From Zhengitettix transpicula (taxonomy: Eukaryota; Arthropoda; Insecta; Orthoptera; Tetrigidae), in the NCBI GenBank assembly GCA_037074705.1, contig CM073591.1, positions 98,570,532 to 98,634,531 on the forward strand: a DNA stretch of 64,000 bases, given 5' to 3'. Positions 36,435 to 48,012 of the stretch are shown here, piece by piece. Below the pieces are notes generated by a model. The model had not been told where the DNA came from. It did not search any database and saw nothing but the letters and a program-made list of their open reading frames with translations. The first letter of the stretch is position 1. Each line of letters begins with the position of its first letter. Made by a program: the position numbers and the translations under genes.

Positions 36435-37979
36435 GTGAGTAAATCGAACTTCACTTCATATTAAAGCAGAAATTAAGTACAACAAAACAATAATTCTTCC
36501 TCCAATTACTTATCACAATTTACTAGGAATTTTTCCGATATTGCACCTTCATCGTAAAACATAAAAAATTCCAAATATCAAGTATCAAAAAAATTCTTTA
36601 TAGCTTATTTCAGGACGTTTGTTCGTAATGTAATCTCACGAGGAATAAAAACGTTTGAGCCATTTGACCGATTGCTCCAAAATTTTGCACTAAAAATATT
36701 TTTAAGCAGCTGAGGAAAACCAGTGCGGCGTTTGTTTTAATTACGTTCACAGGAGAGGAATCAGAATTAAAATATTTATTTCTTAACCTATAATTGTGTA
36801 GTGTTCTACGAAATTTCAGAAGACATTTAAGTTTAGTAAAATAGAACTCAGTTTCACGTTATACACGGCAGTGTATAAATAATATCAAGAGAAAAATAAT
36901 CAAAGACAGGGGCAGGGTGAAACAGATTTCTGTACCTATCACACCATATATTCCGACGAATCTCCATTTTAAGTTTAAGAGAACGCAATTTCTAGCGAGA
37001 CTTGCATCATCGATTATGCTTAACTCTCACCACAAAGAGAGTTCATTAATTTTTGTGGAGTGGATTCGAAATCGCCATGATTGTCGTACGGAAAAACACA
37101 TGTTGGTAACTACAGTGCCATTTCACTACAAATTATTTTATCCTTATCTATAATTAACTTTTTTTAAAGTAATTAATATTACAATGAGTTTCATAAAGAT
37201 TTTACTTTATAATTTTAATTAATTGTGTTTAAAATTACTTATATTGTACATTTTTCTTTTAATATCTAATATAAGAATCTGATTAAAAAATATGTGAAAA
37301 ACGACGGGAAATAAAAGTGTTATCAGATAGTTAAAGATCAACTGTTTAATCATTAACATGATTTTTTTTGCAAACTAAATATATAAAACGCAGCGTAACA
37401 CAAGGGTGAAGGAGTAACGATGTATTTAATCGCTTTCGTCAACAATTTTTTAGTTGATCCACGTCGTGCTACAAAAATATATATCACACCATGAATAAAC
37501 GTAAGAAAGAAATTTTATAATGCTTACGCTCCTTTGAAAATATCCCAGCAAACTATCAGCACATTAAAAGTACTTATTTACGCCGGATTTACGACGCGTT
37601 CCTTAACTGTTTTAAAAACTCTTTTATAAGCATACATTTCAACGGTTTGCGAAAAAATTATACTTTTTATGACATTGGGAAGACTTACATACGTTTATAC
37701 CGGACATACTAATAGCCTTTTAATAAAATTCAAAGTATATTTCCCTATTTGATTTATAATTAACTTTAATAGTTTGAGAATATAAGTACAACGGAATATC
37801 AAGTTTTAGCGGCAAAGGCTTACAAGTTACGTTCCCTATCAACGGAGGCTGTAATTGTAACGTCTCGATTCATTATTATAAATGATTCTCCAACTTGACT
37901 AGCACGACCATAAAACCCATAAGACATAGCCGAATTAAAGTAAGTGTGGTAAAATTATACGTTCTTAGTTATATATATA
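36435..37979. other. AT-rich DNA, putative intron
   Basis: No repeat family was recognised. The short block GAGCCATTTGACCGATTG near 36657 faintly resembles the ACCGATTTCGAT repeats elsewhere. Confidence 0.35.
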
Positions 37980-39253
37980 CCACTGTGAACAAAAAGTCAA
38001 GTGAATTTATTCATAAAATATAAATCCTTTATTTATTCTTCCAAATCAATTTCATCCCCTTCAAAGTAATCCCCGTCCGATAAAACGCACTTTTTGCAAC
38101 GCTTTTTACAGCCCTCGAAACAGTCAGAATAGTCTTTATTCGGTATAGCCTTCAAGACCTTCTTCGATTCGGTTTTTATCTCCTCAATCGTGTCAAAACG
38201 GCGTCCCCGCATTGGCCTTTGAGTTTGCTGAATAGCCAGAAGTCGCACGGAGCCAAATCAGGCGAATACGGTGGTTGCGATACGATACGAGTCGAATAAC
38301 TGGCAAAAAAGTCGCGAAGAGCCAATGCAGTATGACATGGTGCATTATCGTGATGAAGGAACCAATAGCTTCACGCAAACGACGCATAACGCTCAAATAA
38401 TATTCTTTGTTGACAGTTTGGCCCGGCGGAAGGAATTCATAGTGCACCACACCACGATAATCAAAGAAAACTGTCAACATGACCTTGATTTTCGATTGAC
38501 TTTGCCGTGGTCTTTTCGGTCTTGCTTCACCTTTTGCACGATATTCGCTGGATTGGTCGGTGGTTTCAGGGTCGTATGCGTAAATCCAAGTCTCGTCTCC
38601 AGTAATGATGCATTTCAAGTGGTCCTGATAGTCAGACAGCAAAGTTTCACACACATCAACGCGACGCCTTTTTCCAAAATAATTGAGCGATTTTGGCACC
38701 AATCGTTACTTGATGAGTTTGAGACACAAAACATTCTTCAAAATGGTTTGGGCTGAGCCAAATGATATTCCAACACTATCAGCGAGATCTCTAATTGTCC
38801 ATCGACGATTTTCAAGCACCAAATCTTTGATATTTTGGACGTGGCCCTCGTCGGCAGACGTTGATGGTCGTCCAGAGCGCGGTTCGTCTTCAACGAGTTC
38901 TCGACCCTCTTTGAACTCGTTGTACCACTTATAAACGTTTTTTTGTGCCACAGATTGATCACCAAATGCCTTCCGCAACATTTTCAACGTGTCCGCACAA
39001 GAATATTCGTTCCGCAAACAAAATTTGATGCAAGTTATTTGCTCAACAAAATCACCCACTGCAAAAATCGAAAAATTCACTTTTGGTTGTTTACAAAAAC
39101 ACGTGTAACTCGGAGATAATTAAACCTTTTAACAATTAAACTCTTGGCAAATATTATAGACAGTCCTACCAACCTAGGAAAAAAAATTACCAGGCCTTCC
39201 TAATACCCAAGAGTTTTAAATGACAATTTCTCCTTACTTTTTCATCCCAGTGG
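37980..39253 (-). mobile_element. mariner transposon, nearly full length
   Basis: 1274 bp bounded by imperfect terminal inverted repeats. The left end is CCACTGTGAACAAAAAGTCA; the right end, read on the minus strand, is CCACTGGGATGAAAAAGTAA. TA lies on each side (37978-37979, 39254-39255), within short AT runs that obscure the duplication. The transposase gene reads on the minus strand. Length and ends fit a mariner of the Tc1/mariner superfamily. Confidence 0.9.
38033..39080 (-). pseudogene. mariner transposase (stop and deletion/frameshift)
   Basis: It starts at Met 39080. The N-terminal 124 codons contain the paired HTH (AEV-type LKMLRKAFGDQSV...VYKWYNEFKEG, then RWTIRDLADSVGISFGSAQT) and end at an in-frame TAA, 38706-38708. 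The same frame continues as RLVPKSLNYFGKRRRVD and TGDETWIYAYDPE, which holds the first catalytic Asp. Near 38365 about a dozen codons appear lost and the frame shifts. It then reads HHDNAPCHTA, with the second Asp, and YSPDLAPCDFWLF, with the third Asp 34 residues later, the mariner D34D spacing. It ends after DLEE at 38033. The three catalytic aspartates survive, but the protein is interrupted twice, so it is inactive as it stands. Open frames on the opposite strand here are shadows. Confidence 0.93.
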
Positions 39254-39500
39254 TATATATATATATAACGGCGTCATAACACGCATTATTTCCACAGCTA
39301 TATGAAACCTTGTGTTTTCATTGTGCGCGGTACGTGAGTTGTCACATCATCGACTATCTAGCATACTCCATACGACATTTGTAAATAATTTAAATAATAG
39401 TTATTATTAAATAATTTGGCTTTTATTGATAATCAAATCATTGATATAAAGTGTATAGTGTTGAATAGGAGAGAATACGAATCAATATAATTGCAACTAT
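39254..39500. other. AT-rich spacer
   Basis: Nothing recognised between the mariner and the tRNA-derived SINE. Confidence 0.4.
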
Positions 39501-39770
39501 TAAACATTCACAGCCGGCCTGCTGTGGTGTAGTGGCCAGCGTCATTGCCTCATCACAGAGGTCCCGGGTTCGAATCCCGGCATGGACATCTATGTTTGTG
39601 GTCGTCCTGGTCAAGAAAACTGGGGTTAAGGCTGTGGGAGAATTGACACTCTGACCAGGTGCCACTCCTAAATCCAGAATGTGTCATGAAAGATGACAGT
39701 CTGTCAGCCGTCTCGGTAGGCCAAGGCCCTTCAGGGCTGTCGAGCCAATAAATAATAATAAACATTCACA
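39501..39770 (+). mobile_element. tRNA-derived SINE with perfect 12-bp target duplication
   Basis: The element proper is 39513-39758. The tRNA-like head has an A box in TGGTGTAGTGGCCAGCG (39524) and a perfect B box, GGGTTCGAATCCC (39567-39579). A tRNA-unrelated body follows, then an AATAATAATAA tail. TAAACATTCACA occurs exactly on both sides (39501-39512, 39759-39770). The clean duplication shows a fairly recent LINE-mediated insertion. It is not a functional tRNA because there is no matching acceptor stem. Confidence 0.92.
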
Positions 39771-42700
39771 CCTTAAAAACAAAGCACAAGGAAAAAATAA
39801 CTAATAATCAGAGCAATGAAATTTATCCAAACAAAAATAGTTAAATAATGCCTCAATAGCGTATGTTAAAGTGGTCCAAAATATTACAGGCAAAAATAAA
39901 GATTATGTTATTTTCACCTGGCACTGATTTCGAATTTTTAATAATATCATTTTTACTACTGTCTTGAAAAGCATCTATTTTCACATTCTATAGTCTGACA
40001 TGATAAAGGTATCCAAGCACTTTTGTTGTAGACTCGGAAACTAATGAGCTGTATTGGTCTAGTGAAGATTTTTTTCCACATAAATACCTGAAACGCACAT
40101 ACTTCGTGTACATTTTCTTCTTATAAACTCATGTACCTTTAAATAAGAATTTGATGAAGATTTACTTGCTGGTTAATTTGTGAATGAGTTGACGAGATTC
40201 ATTGTAACAGTAATTTGCGGGTTTTATAGAACCATACACATCCCCAAAAAATGTCTCGCTGCCCGCTTTTAGGTTTAAATTCAGACGAGCCACAAACCAT
40301 AGCAATTAAAAGCAGTTATTGGCAATATATCGTTGTCCGTCCTGACTTACCAATATGACCACATTTGTCAGGAAGCCAGGCGTAATAATAGAAGTGACCT
40401 GAAAAATTGTGAAACTGACCTCCATTCTTGATAACAGTTTATAAAATTTGCACAACAAATTTGGATGCAACAAGCGAGATAAAATTGTCGCTTAGATGAA
40501 ATAGGAAGAAATGTTTGGTCAACGGATGGGCATTCCTTTGTCCATACAAAAATATATCGAAAAAAATATTTTTATTAAATTGACCCCATGTTTGCATTTA
40601 ATGAAAATTAAAATATTTTGTTCAAAACTCATCGTTTTTGTTTAACCGACGGTTTATAACCGTATGGACGAGATCGCACTGAAGATTTATTATAAAAAGC
40701 TATAGTTATCGCCGTTTATGTTTGTAGCGTAAGAGTAAGAAACGCAATACCTAATGAACAAGGAAAATATACAACAGGGAAATATCGTCGTTTCGTCTGT
40801 AGGGTAGTTCCTTTATGTCTTTGTGCCTTTGTTTCTACCATTCCCAAAGCAACCGAAAAATCACGTAGAAGTGCATTGTAATACAGGATCCATGCTCCAC
40901 GCTTTATAATGCACGAAAACAGAGATTCAATAGATCTCTCTCTCCGCATCCTCGTAAGTACAGAATATCTTCCATGGAAACGAATGAATGGGCTTCATAA
41001 CAAATGCCGTTAATTCGGCGTCTTTATTACTATAATAAAATTCCCGGCATGAGGTAAATCTTATTTTTAAAGTAAAGCAGATAGCGCGTAAAAAACAATT
41101 TTTCATGTTAAGTGAAATAAAAAAATAGTACTACACAGACTCAGCAGAAATTTGAACATTTCCAGCTGGTAGTAATTTAGTATTCCAAACATTTAAAAGT
41201 TCGACTCGGTTTCGTTTAAATGCTGGTAAAGAACAAAATATAAATCAGTAATGATTCGTGTATTGTAAAATAATTAATTAAATGTAATGAAAAAATTATT
41301 CTCCTTAGGAATGAATATATCATTAATTATAATGCATTTTTTCGTAGCATATATTAACAGCGCAAAAAACTTTCGTTGCAATTTGAGATATTATGATGTC
41401 CATTTCAAATACAATAATTTTTTAAACAGCTCAAACACATAAAAAATAAAAGTCATTCATAATGGCAAGAAAATAATGAACACACAGTTTTTTGCATCAA
41501 TAATATAATTTTATTAATACATGGCCGAAGATATGGACATGTGTAATGAAATTTGAAACGCTCAAACTTCAGAGAAGTTAAAATTACGGTTTAAATTAAA
41601 ATTATTGCAAAAATCTAACAACAGTAGATTATGTCAATAAATTTCTCATCAGAAATATCTTACTGCAAAATATTCAAATTTCTTATTTCAGAAACATGTT
41701 GTTAGGAGGCAAACATGATTAATTTAATTCTATTTAGCCTTCTAGGCCCCAATCAGTATTCAGATATGACTTCGATTGTTTGGATAATGAGCGGTTGTAA
41801 TACATATAAATTAAATATATATTTTATCTGCAAATTCGTTGGAATTCAGAGGTTTAATACTATCTTTACGCTTTATTAGGGAATGCGATGCCATTGTAAC
41901 GATATACACCGCTTCAAGTAACATAAAACTTTCATCCGCCTTCCGGAGACAAAATGACGGACATTCCAAAACCTTTGTTCTGTTCTCTTTTCACAATAAA
42001 ACGGTCAGACCGATTTCTACGCAACATTTTTCGTTGATATATGGAGCTACGCGAATGTTATTAGCAATCTTAAACTGTAATATGTAATGATTTCAGCCAC
42101 CTTGATACTGATTAATTGTCAAACGTTCCAAAACCCAATGTTACCTGTTTGTTCGCTTGCAATACAACTGAAACGATAAACTGCCTTCAGGCTATCGTAA
42201 ATTCTCTCGCACGATTTGAAGAAGATAAAATTTAGAATTGAGTCTGCCCAATTCATTTTTCTTTCGACGAGACATTTTATTGACGATCAAACAATATCAT
42301 GGTTTTCAAGAGTACGCGAGAAGTATTATGTCAAAGTAACGGGTATGGGAAAATATGAATTATAAGTTACTTATAGCACTTAAAAGTAGACCCTATCATC
42401 CGAATCATATCTACACCGCAGACCAATAGGAAAAAAAGGGTAAAAACCATGCACAATGTTTTCATTGTCACATGAAGGTGAATTAACCAGCTCTAATATC
42501 AAAATAAAATAGTAAAAAACATATTAATGTTTGTAAGCTTCTAACTTAGTAGTGTGTTCCTATTTTAGCCAGCACATGAGCTATAAACTTCATAGCCATC
42601 TTTAATATTTCAGTTCTTATTCCGCATAATGTTTAAAATAACGTCGTCTTATTACCCATAAATAACTCCACTAGCACAGAATTGATACGCATCGTAGAAA

Positions 42701-44229
42701 GCGGCCTTTATTTTTTCATCGAAGTTTGCTAAATGATATTTCATAAACTATGTAGCGAAATATAACTACATTCAGTAATAACGTTATCATTTGATTAGCT
42801 ATATGTATTAGGTAATATTAGACGTTATCTAGTATTAATTATTAAAGATAATATAATTTTTTAATTATCTTTTTAATGGTCTTTGGCATTCTTCAAGATG
42901 CGATAAAGAGATATAGTTAAAATCTCTTGTCCAGCGTCATGCAACCTTTCACGTGCGAATGTGAGACTACTTCGAGCAAAACGCCAAATATAGGTCGCGA
43001 GAAATACGGGCGTGTGAAATGCGCAGTAGGAGAAGGGAGAAAATGGAAGGGAATATTGTCGTCAAGTAGAAACATCTCTTATCGAATACAGATACGTTTT
43101 TTGACGTACAAAATATCCTGAACTGAACACAATATGTTTCCTTGCATCAATGATTTCTGAATAATATTTACACTAACAAGTTTCAAAAACAAAGCTCCGA
43201 CTTTCGCCCAATATAATTACTGGGCAGCGGACCGCTGCACATATTATTTAGTTATATTGTCATGAAATTAAAGTTGAATTTAATTCGATTTATTCTTTCT
43301 TTAATACTCATACATTATTAATTCATTCATTCGTTCTTGAAACGATTCTACATCACAGTGCTATTGCAAACACAGGTTTCTGAGAAACTTGTTTCTATTA
43401 GACACTATTCTTTTATGTAACTTATTCATTTTTCTAAAGTTACAATTGAACTGTAGAAAGAATATAAAGTTATAATAATTTTAAAACCCACAGTGTTACC
43501 TATTCATTTCGCTAGCTTGTGTGTAAGTGCATTGTTATATTCTCTTCTCTTTTCAATTTTTTTGGTAGTATCGTATACTATAAAAGTAAAACGATTTTAA
43601 TTTTGCATAACATGCTGCACTGGTTGTCTTTTTCTTGTAAATATTTGGCAAACAGTCTCCGAGACTGAAAGAAGCACACGACGTTTTCAGGAAAAACACA
43701 AAAGCATTTTAAAGAAAGCAGCTACTAAGAAAGCGACATGCATGAATAAAAGGACGTTTCAATTTGTGGTTAACCGTCGTCCCGACGACTACAGGAACGA
43801 CAAAGCGCTGGATTTAGAAGACCAGCTTGTACATTAAGCATGCAAAAGCGAATTTTCCGTGCCTAAAAAAAGATCCATTAATATGTTAGTGGTCGAGGCG
43901 AGCCCGTCGCTTATTTGGAACATCATTAAAACTTATTCTTCTGATGGGAAATTAAGTATACTTGTGGAGTGTTATAAAGAGGCTATCTCTTAGAAGTTGG
44001 AAGAACTGTTTTAATCTATAATTTTCTTAGTTTCCTGCGTACATAATGAAAAACGAGTATTAGAAGCAAACATCTAAATGTGAAGTCCTTTATTTTTACT
44101 ATTTAAAATGAACGCAAAGTGTTCTCTTTTACGATACTCAAGAAACGTTTGCTATAATTACTTTAGCAATATTCTCTAACCCCCCGTTTTTTACAAAAAA
44201 TCTTAAGTTGATCCCTGGAAACTGTCAGT
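39771..44229. other. AT-rich DNA, no gene recognised
   Basis: Long stretch, probably intronic or intergenic. The block ACGGTCAGACCGATTTCTAC at 42001 belongs to the short ACCGATTTCGAT repeat group. The region 43640-43860 is slightly less AT-rich, but no exon could be supported. Confidence 0.4.
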
Positions 44230-45440
44230 AGTATTCGAGAGTTGTCCCGGATATTACTCAACCTAACAAAAACAAATTGGAGGGAAAAAATGTTTCAATT
44301 TTTCAACGTAGTCTCCTTTTATCACAATACACTTTTTCCAGCGATTTTCAATAGCTTCGATCACCCCCATTGAAAGTGACAGCATCACGCTCTTCAAATT
44401 AGCCTTAAACCGAAAACTCTACTTTTTCCGAAAAAATAAAAAAATTACGTCTGATTGAAAATTAATAATAAGAAAGACAGCCAAATACAGACAAAAGAAG
44501 TGATAATATAAATACAACACAACGATTCTGGAAGCCTTGTTCCTTTCTTCAGGTGCAGAAAAAGCGTAAGAACCTGGAGAAACACAACTGCACGAGTCAG
44601 TTGAAAAAGCGCAAAAGGGTTCCAGAAACTTTGTGTGGTATTTATATTATCACGTCTTTTGTCTGTATTTCGTATTATACTACTTCTTCAGGGTTGTCAA
44701 ATCTTTTAACACCGAAGCAATTTTTCAAGAATTGAAAGATAAAATAATCTCAGGAACATAAAGATGGTGAATATGATGCGTGAGGGCGCAATTCTAGTGT
44801 TAACTCATTGATTTTGGCCACCACAACAATGAATGTGTGAACTGGTTCAATGTCGAGTGGAAACATAGCTTTCTTTTTCGCCAAATGCGGTCATTTTTTC
44901 TTGATTTCATCACTCAAACGCTACAATAAGTTCGCAGAATACTCGCCATTGATTTTTTTTCCATTTTTAAAGATAATCACAATCATCCCTAAAAATACGC
45001 CATGACCTTACAAGCAGATGGAACTGTCTTCGACTTCCTTGGAGTCGATTCTCCCCTTCCAGTCCACTGTTTTGATTGTTCCTTTGTCTCAGGTGTGAAG
45101 TGATGGACCGATGTTTCATTCATGATTATGAATTGACGCAAAAACTCGGCTGTGAAACATCACCAAACCCTCAACTTTTCTTATTTTATTGTAAGCAAAC
45201 GCGGCACCAATCTTGCGCACAACATGGCCACTTTTTGAAATGCCTGCCTTATCTCCTAGCTCTCGCACTTCAAGTCGACGGCCATTCAAATACCATTTTT
45301 GGATTTTCGTCTCAATTTCGGCCGTGGTCACTTCGCCGACGTCGTTGACCATTGCGATGTTAGTCTTGACAGCATTTAAATTCTTCCGCCCAATATTTAA
45401 TAGTGTAAACGATGGACCAGATTCCCCCAGAGTATAATCT
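44230..45440 (-). pseudogene. mariner transposase fossil split by a MITE
   Basis: From the right the minus strand reads NGRRLEVRELGDKAGISKS (second HTH, about 45270), VHHFTPETKEQSKQW then GRGESTPRKSKTVPSACKVM (about 45105-45000), INGEYSANLL (about 44970), DYFIFQ and FDNPEE (about 44750-44690), then the MITE. Beyond it come GVIEAIENRWKKCIVIKGDY and VEK (about 44370-44295), the mariner C-terminus. This is the HHYTPETKEQSKQW lineage, different from the copy at 38-39 kb. Stops and frameshifts are numerous. TIRs were not identified with confidence. Confidence 0.8.
44444..44690. repeat. foldback MITE family A, copy 2
   Basis: The left arm ACGTCTGATTGAAAATTAAT...CCAAATACAGACAAAAG is mirrored by TATTATCACGTCTTTTGTCT...GTATTTCG. 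The centre CACAACTGCACGAGTCAGTTG matches copy 1. It lies between two halves of the mariner fossil, so it inserted after that mariner. Confidence 0.85.
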
Positions 45441-46017
45441 AGTTAGACTTTAACTGGTTGAACTGAGACATTTTAAATGAAAGTATTATAACACACAGCG
45501 AAAACCAAATTTTTCCATGGGTACAAAATCATCGAGAGCGTTCACTATTGATGGTTGTTAAACAAACACTGAACATTGTAGCGCCTTCAAACTTAATCTT
45601 TATATGGTTGGAACTTTACAGCACTTTCGTTTTCAAATCAACAACGCGCCATCTATACGTCAGGTTGGGTACTTCTGAGAATGCCATCGTCATTTCACTA
45701 TTCCCATTGGCCTTTGGCATTTATATTCTCGTTCTTTATGTTTGGAAACAAATAATTACCATTACGCTATGTCAAATAAAGTTCTATTGAAACTCTATCA
45801 CATTTCCTTTTCTATTATGAGACGTAGAATGGTTCCGTTCTTAACGGTTACGTATTAAATTCATTACTGTGAGACGTTGGTTTCATACACTCATTTCCCG
45901 TATAAGTATTTAATTAATGACGAAATATTATTTTTGTCTGAATCAAGCATTTTTGTTGCTCATGATACTGATAAATTTATAGTATAACTGTTCTCGAAAA
46001 AGAACTTTCATCTCTCA
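45441..46017. other. No gene recognised
   Basis: An 80-codon + strand frame (45548-45790) with a hydrophobic C-terminal half has no recognisable family and ends near AATAAA. Coding status is not supported. Confidence 0.35.
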
Positions 46018-46873
46018 CTAACACGTTGACTGCCACAGCAATTTTTAAGAAATAGGCCTAAAATGAAAATTTGATTTAATCACATTATATTATTAAAAAC
46101 TCTAATTCTAGTTCATAGTTATCATCAAAAAGCATAAAAAATGCGTTTTTTTAAAAACATTCTATGAAACCGAATGTAATTCGAGATTACAATAATGGAA
46201 TGTCTGGCACTGACCGATCAGACCAAATGCTTTCGTACTAAGAAAGATTATTAGATGGCCCAAAAAGGTTTCACTACATATTATAGAGATATATATACAC
46301 ACAATGCTCACAAAATTCTTCAGAAAGTAACTTCTTCTAAAATAAAACTGATAAAGTTCATTGAACAATTCATCGTCGCGTTGATTGGAGAAGAGATTCA
46401 CCCAGTTTCGAAAAAGATTAGATTCCAAGAGCTCCATTATTTAAAGACTACCACCTACCGAAAAAAAACAGCGTCCGACAAATCCATGTCGTATACGTAC
46501 CCAAGCAAAAACAAACGCCTAGAAACGCGTTATTTCTGTCCAGACTGTAAAGAGAACCCTGCCCTTTGAGTGGAAGATTGTTTTAAGAAGTTCCACAAAC
46601 AATAAAATATTTTTTTATTTCTTGAATTTGAATTAATTTTTATAATTATATTTTTGTTCGTTTTTTAATCAATTTTCTGTTAATGCAAGCCAGAATTGAT
46701 TTTTTGGTTCTTTTCCCAGAAGCCACCTATCGTTATTAGCACTGATATATACCAAGTTTAATCGTAGCTGCACAAAAATGGCAAGTAAACAAGGACGAGG
46801 TAACTCGTAGTTGGCGTCCTAGAAAAGAACGCAATCTACGAGTTATCTCGTATTCGGCCAGTCAACGTGTTAA
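46018..46873 (+). mobile_element. piggyBac-type element, internally deleted
   Basis: Terminal inverted repeats CACGTTGACTGCC (46022-46034) and GGCCAGTCAACGTG (46856-46869) pair over CACGTTGACTG. An exact TTAA follows on the right (46870-46873) and CTAA, a one-base variant, precedes on the left (46018-46021), as expected for TTAA-targeting piggyBac elements. A subterminal inverted repeat near the right end, CGAGGTAACTCGTAG against CTACGAGTTATCTCG, is also typical. The element is only about 848 bp and keeps the transposase 3' end. Confidence 0.85.
46150..46608 (+). pseudogene. piggyBac transposase, C-terminal remnant
   Basis: It begins PNVIRDYNNGMSGTDRSDQM (about 46171-46235). The GTDRSDQM block carries the last catalytic Asp of piggyBac transposases. 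After a frameshift at about 46250 it reads HNAHKILQKV...KFIEQFIVALIGEE and then a zinc-finger tail, RLETRYFCPDCKENPAL, a TGA at 46567-46569, VEDCFKKFHKQ and a final stop at 46606. The family pattern is ETRYxCxxCxxxPxLCxxxCFxxYH, so the TGA sits where a conserved Cys is expected. Upstream transposase sequence is absent. The 104-codon frame at 46255-46569 is a piece of this, not a host gene. Confidence 0.85.
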
Positions 46874-47888
46874 GCACGCAAAATTTATTGTTTGTAGTTG
46901 ATACGCGAGAGTATGATTCAAACAAAGTTGAATCCAGAAAATCAAAGCCAAATCAATATTGTCATACAAATGCAAAACATCGTCCTTTTATCGTTGAAAG
47001 TAATTAATACAACGTTCGCTAATATGGATTCAAATTGCTGTTTTTATTTGTCGTTAAAACTAAAAAGAACCTTCTTTGGCGTATAATGGCATGTACAAAG
47101 CCAAACGTCAAATTCATATCTGATGAGCGGTTTGTTTTCGCCGATTCAACTAGAAAAAGTTTCCCCGCTGTCAGAAATTTCTTCCCGCTACATTTAACAC
47201 CGCCCGACTTTCTTGTTCCCCATTCTTCCTCTGAGAGCTGATAATAGTTTCAACGCCATTGTGAATTATTAGTTTCTGTTATTCATACGGCAGTGAATTA
47301 TTAGTAAAGCATTCCGTTGAGAATAAACACTGCTCCATACACTTAAAATAATGATGAAAATACAAGCATATAAAATTCTTCCAATTAAATTAATAATTTT
47401 TTATTTGATTTACAATATCAAATAATTGATTCAATAAAAATATATTCATGATCACAGAAATTTATAGAGAATGGGAAGACTTGTTTATATGGTCAAATTT
47501 TTAGAATAATTATTTTTTGAATATTTCTTTATGTTTAGTTGTGAATGTAAATATAAGGAGACCGTAATTATTAATTAAGTTCAACAATGAAATTCTTCAA
47601 CTTATAAAACAAAACTTCTGCGAAAAGAAGTAATGCAGACGTAGAAAATCGAAGTAAACATATCGGAATTGTATTATACAGGACGATTCTGCGGTCATTG
47701 GACAAACTTTGAGAGGTGGTACTGCTTACTGAAACTTTTTTTGTATATGTCAGAAGTGACGTGTTGAGGCTCGAACGCAATATGTATATGAAAAGGAGAT
47801 CATTATTTACAACAACATCGCAAAGCGCTTATTTCCAGCAATGTTCTTAATAAATGCTCAAAATTACGACTACCAACATTAATTTCAG
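46874..47888. other. AT-rich DNA, nothing recognised
   Basis: No supported repeat or exon. Confidence 0.4.
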
Positions 47889-48012
47889 ATTCCAGTTGAC
47901 TCAATTGGCGACCACGTTGCGCGACTGCCCATTGCGGCTACAAGCGTGCGCGAAATGCCTGGCATCTTTGGAACTGTTCGCCAATCACTCCATCGACACA
48001 AACATGTGTTTT
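47889..48012 (+). CDS. possible exon, frame uncertain
   Basis: A block of about 120 bases that is clearly GC-richer than its flanks starts just after AATTTCAG. Two frames are open across it. One reads LTQLATTLRDCPLRLQACAK then CLASLELFANH and stops at about 48030. The other reads DSIGDHVARLPIAATSVREM then PGIFG and stays open to about 48089. The polypyrimidine tract is weak and no strong donor is visible, though GTGTTT and GTGGTC are present. It could be an internal or terminal exon of a + strand gene, or an old repeat. No family was recognised. Confidence 0.25.

Noticed and set aside
38271..38934. Plus-strand open frames of 161 and 83 codons
   Set aside because: They are antisense to the mariner transposase, whose motifs all read on the minus strand.
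39513..39590. Functional tRNA gene
   Set aside because: Good A and B boxes, but no acceptor stem pairing, and it is followed by a SINE body, tail and target duplication.
46162..46437. Minus-strand open frame of 91 codons
   Set aside because: It lies antisense to the piggyBac remnant and has no motif.
46567..46569. Selenocysteine or programmed readthrough at the TGA in the piggyBac finger
   Set aside because: The element has other frame damage upstream, so a simple nonsense mutation is sufficient.
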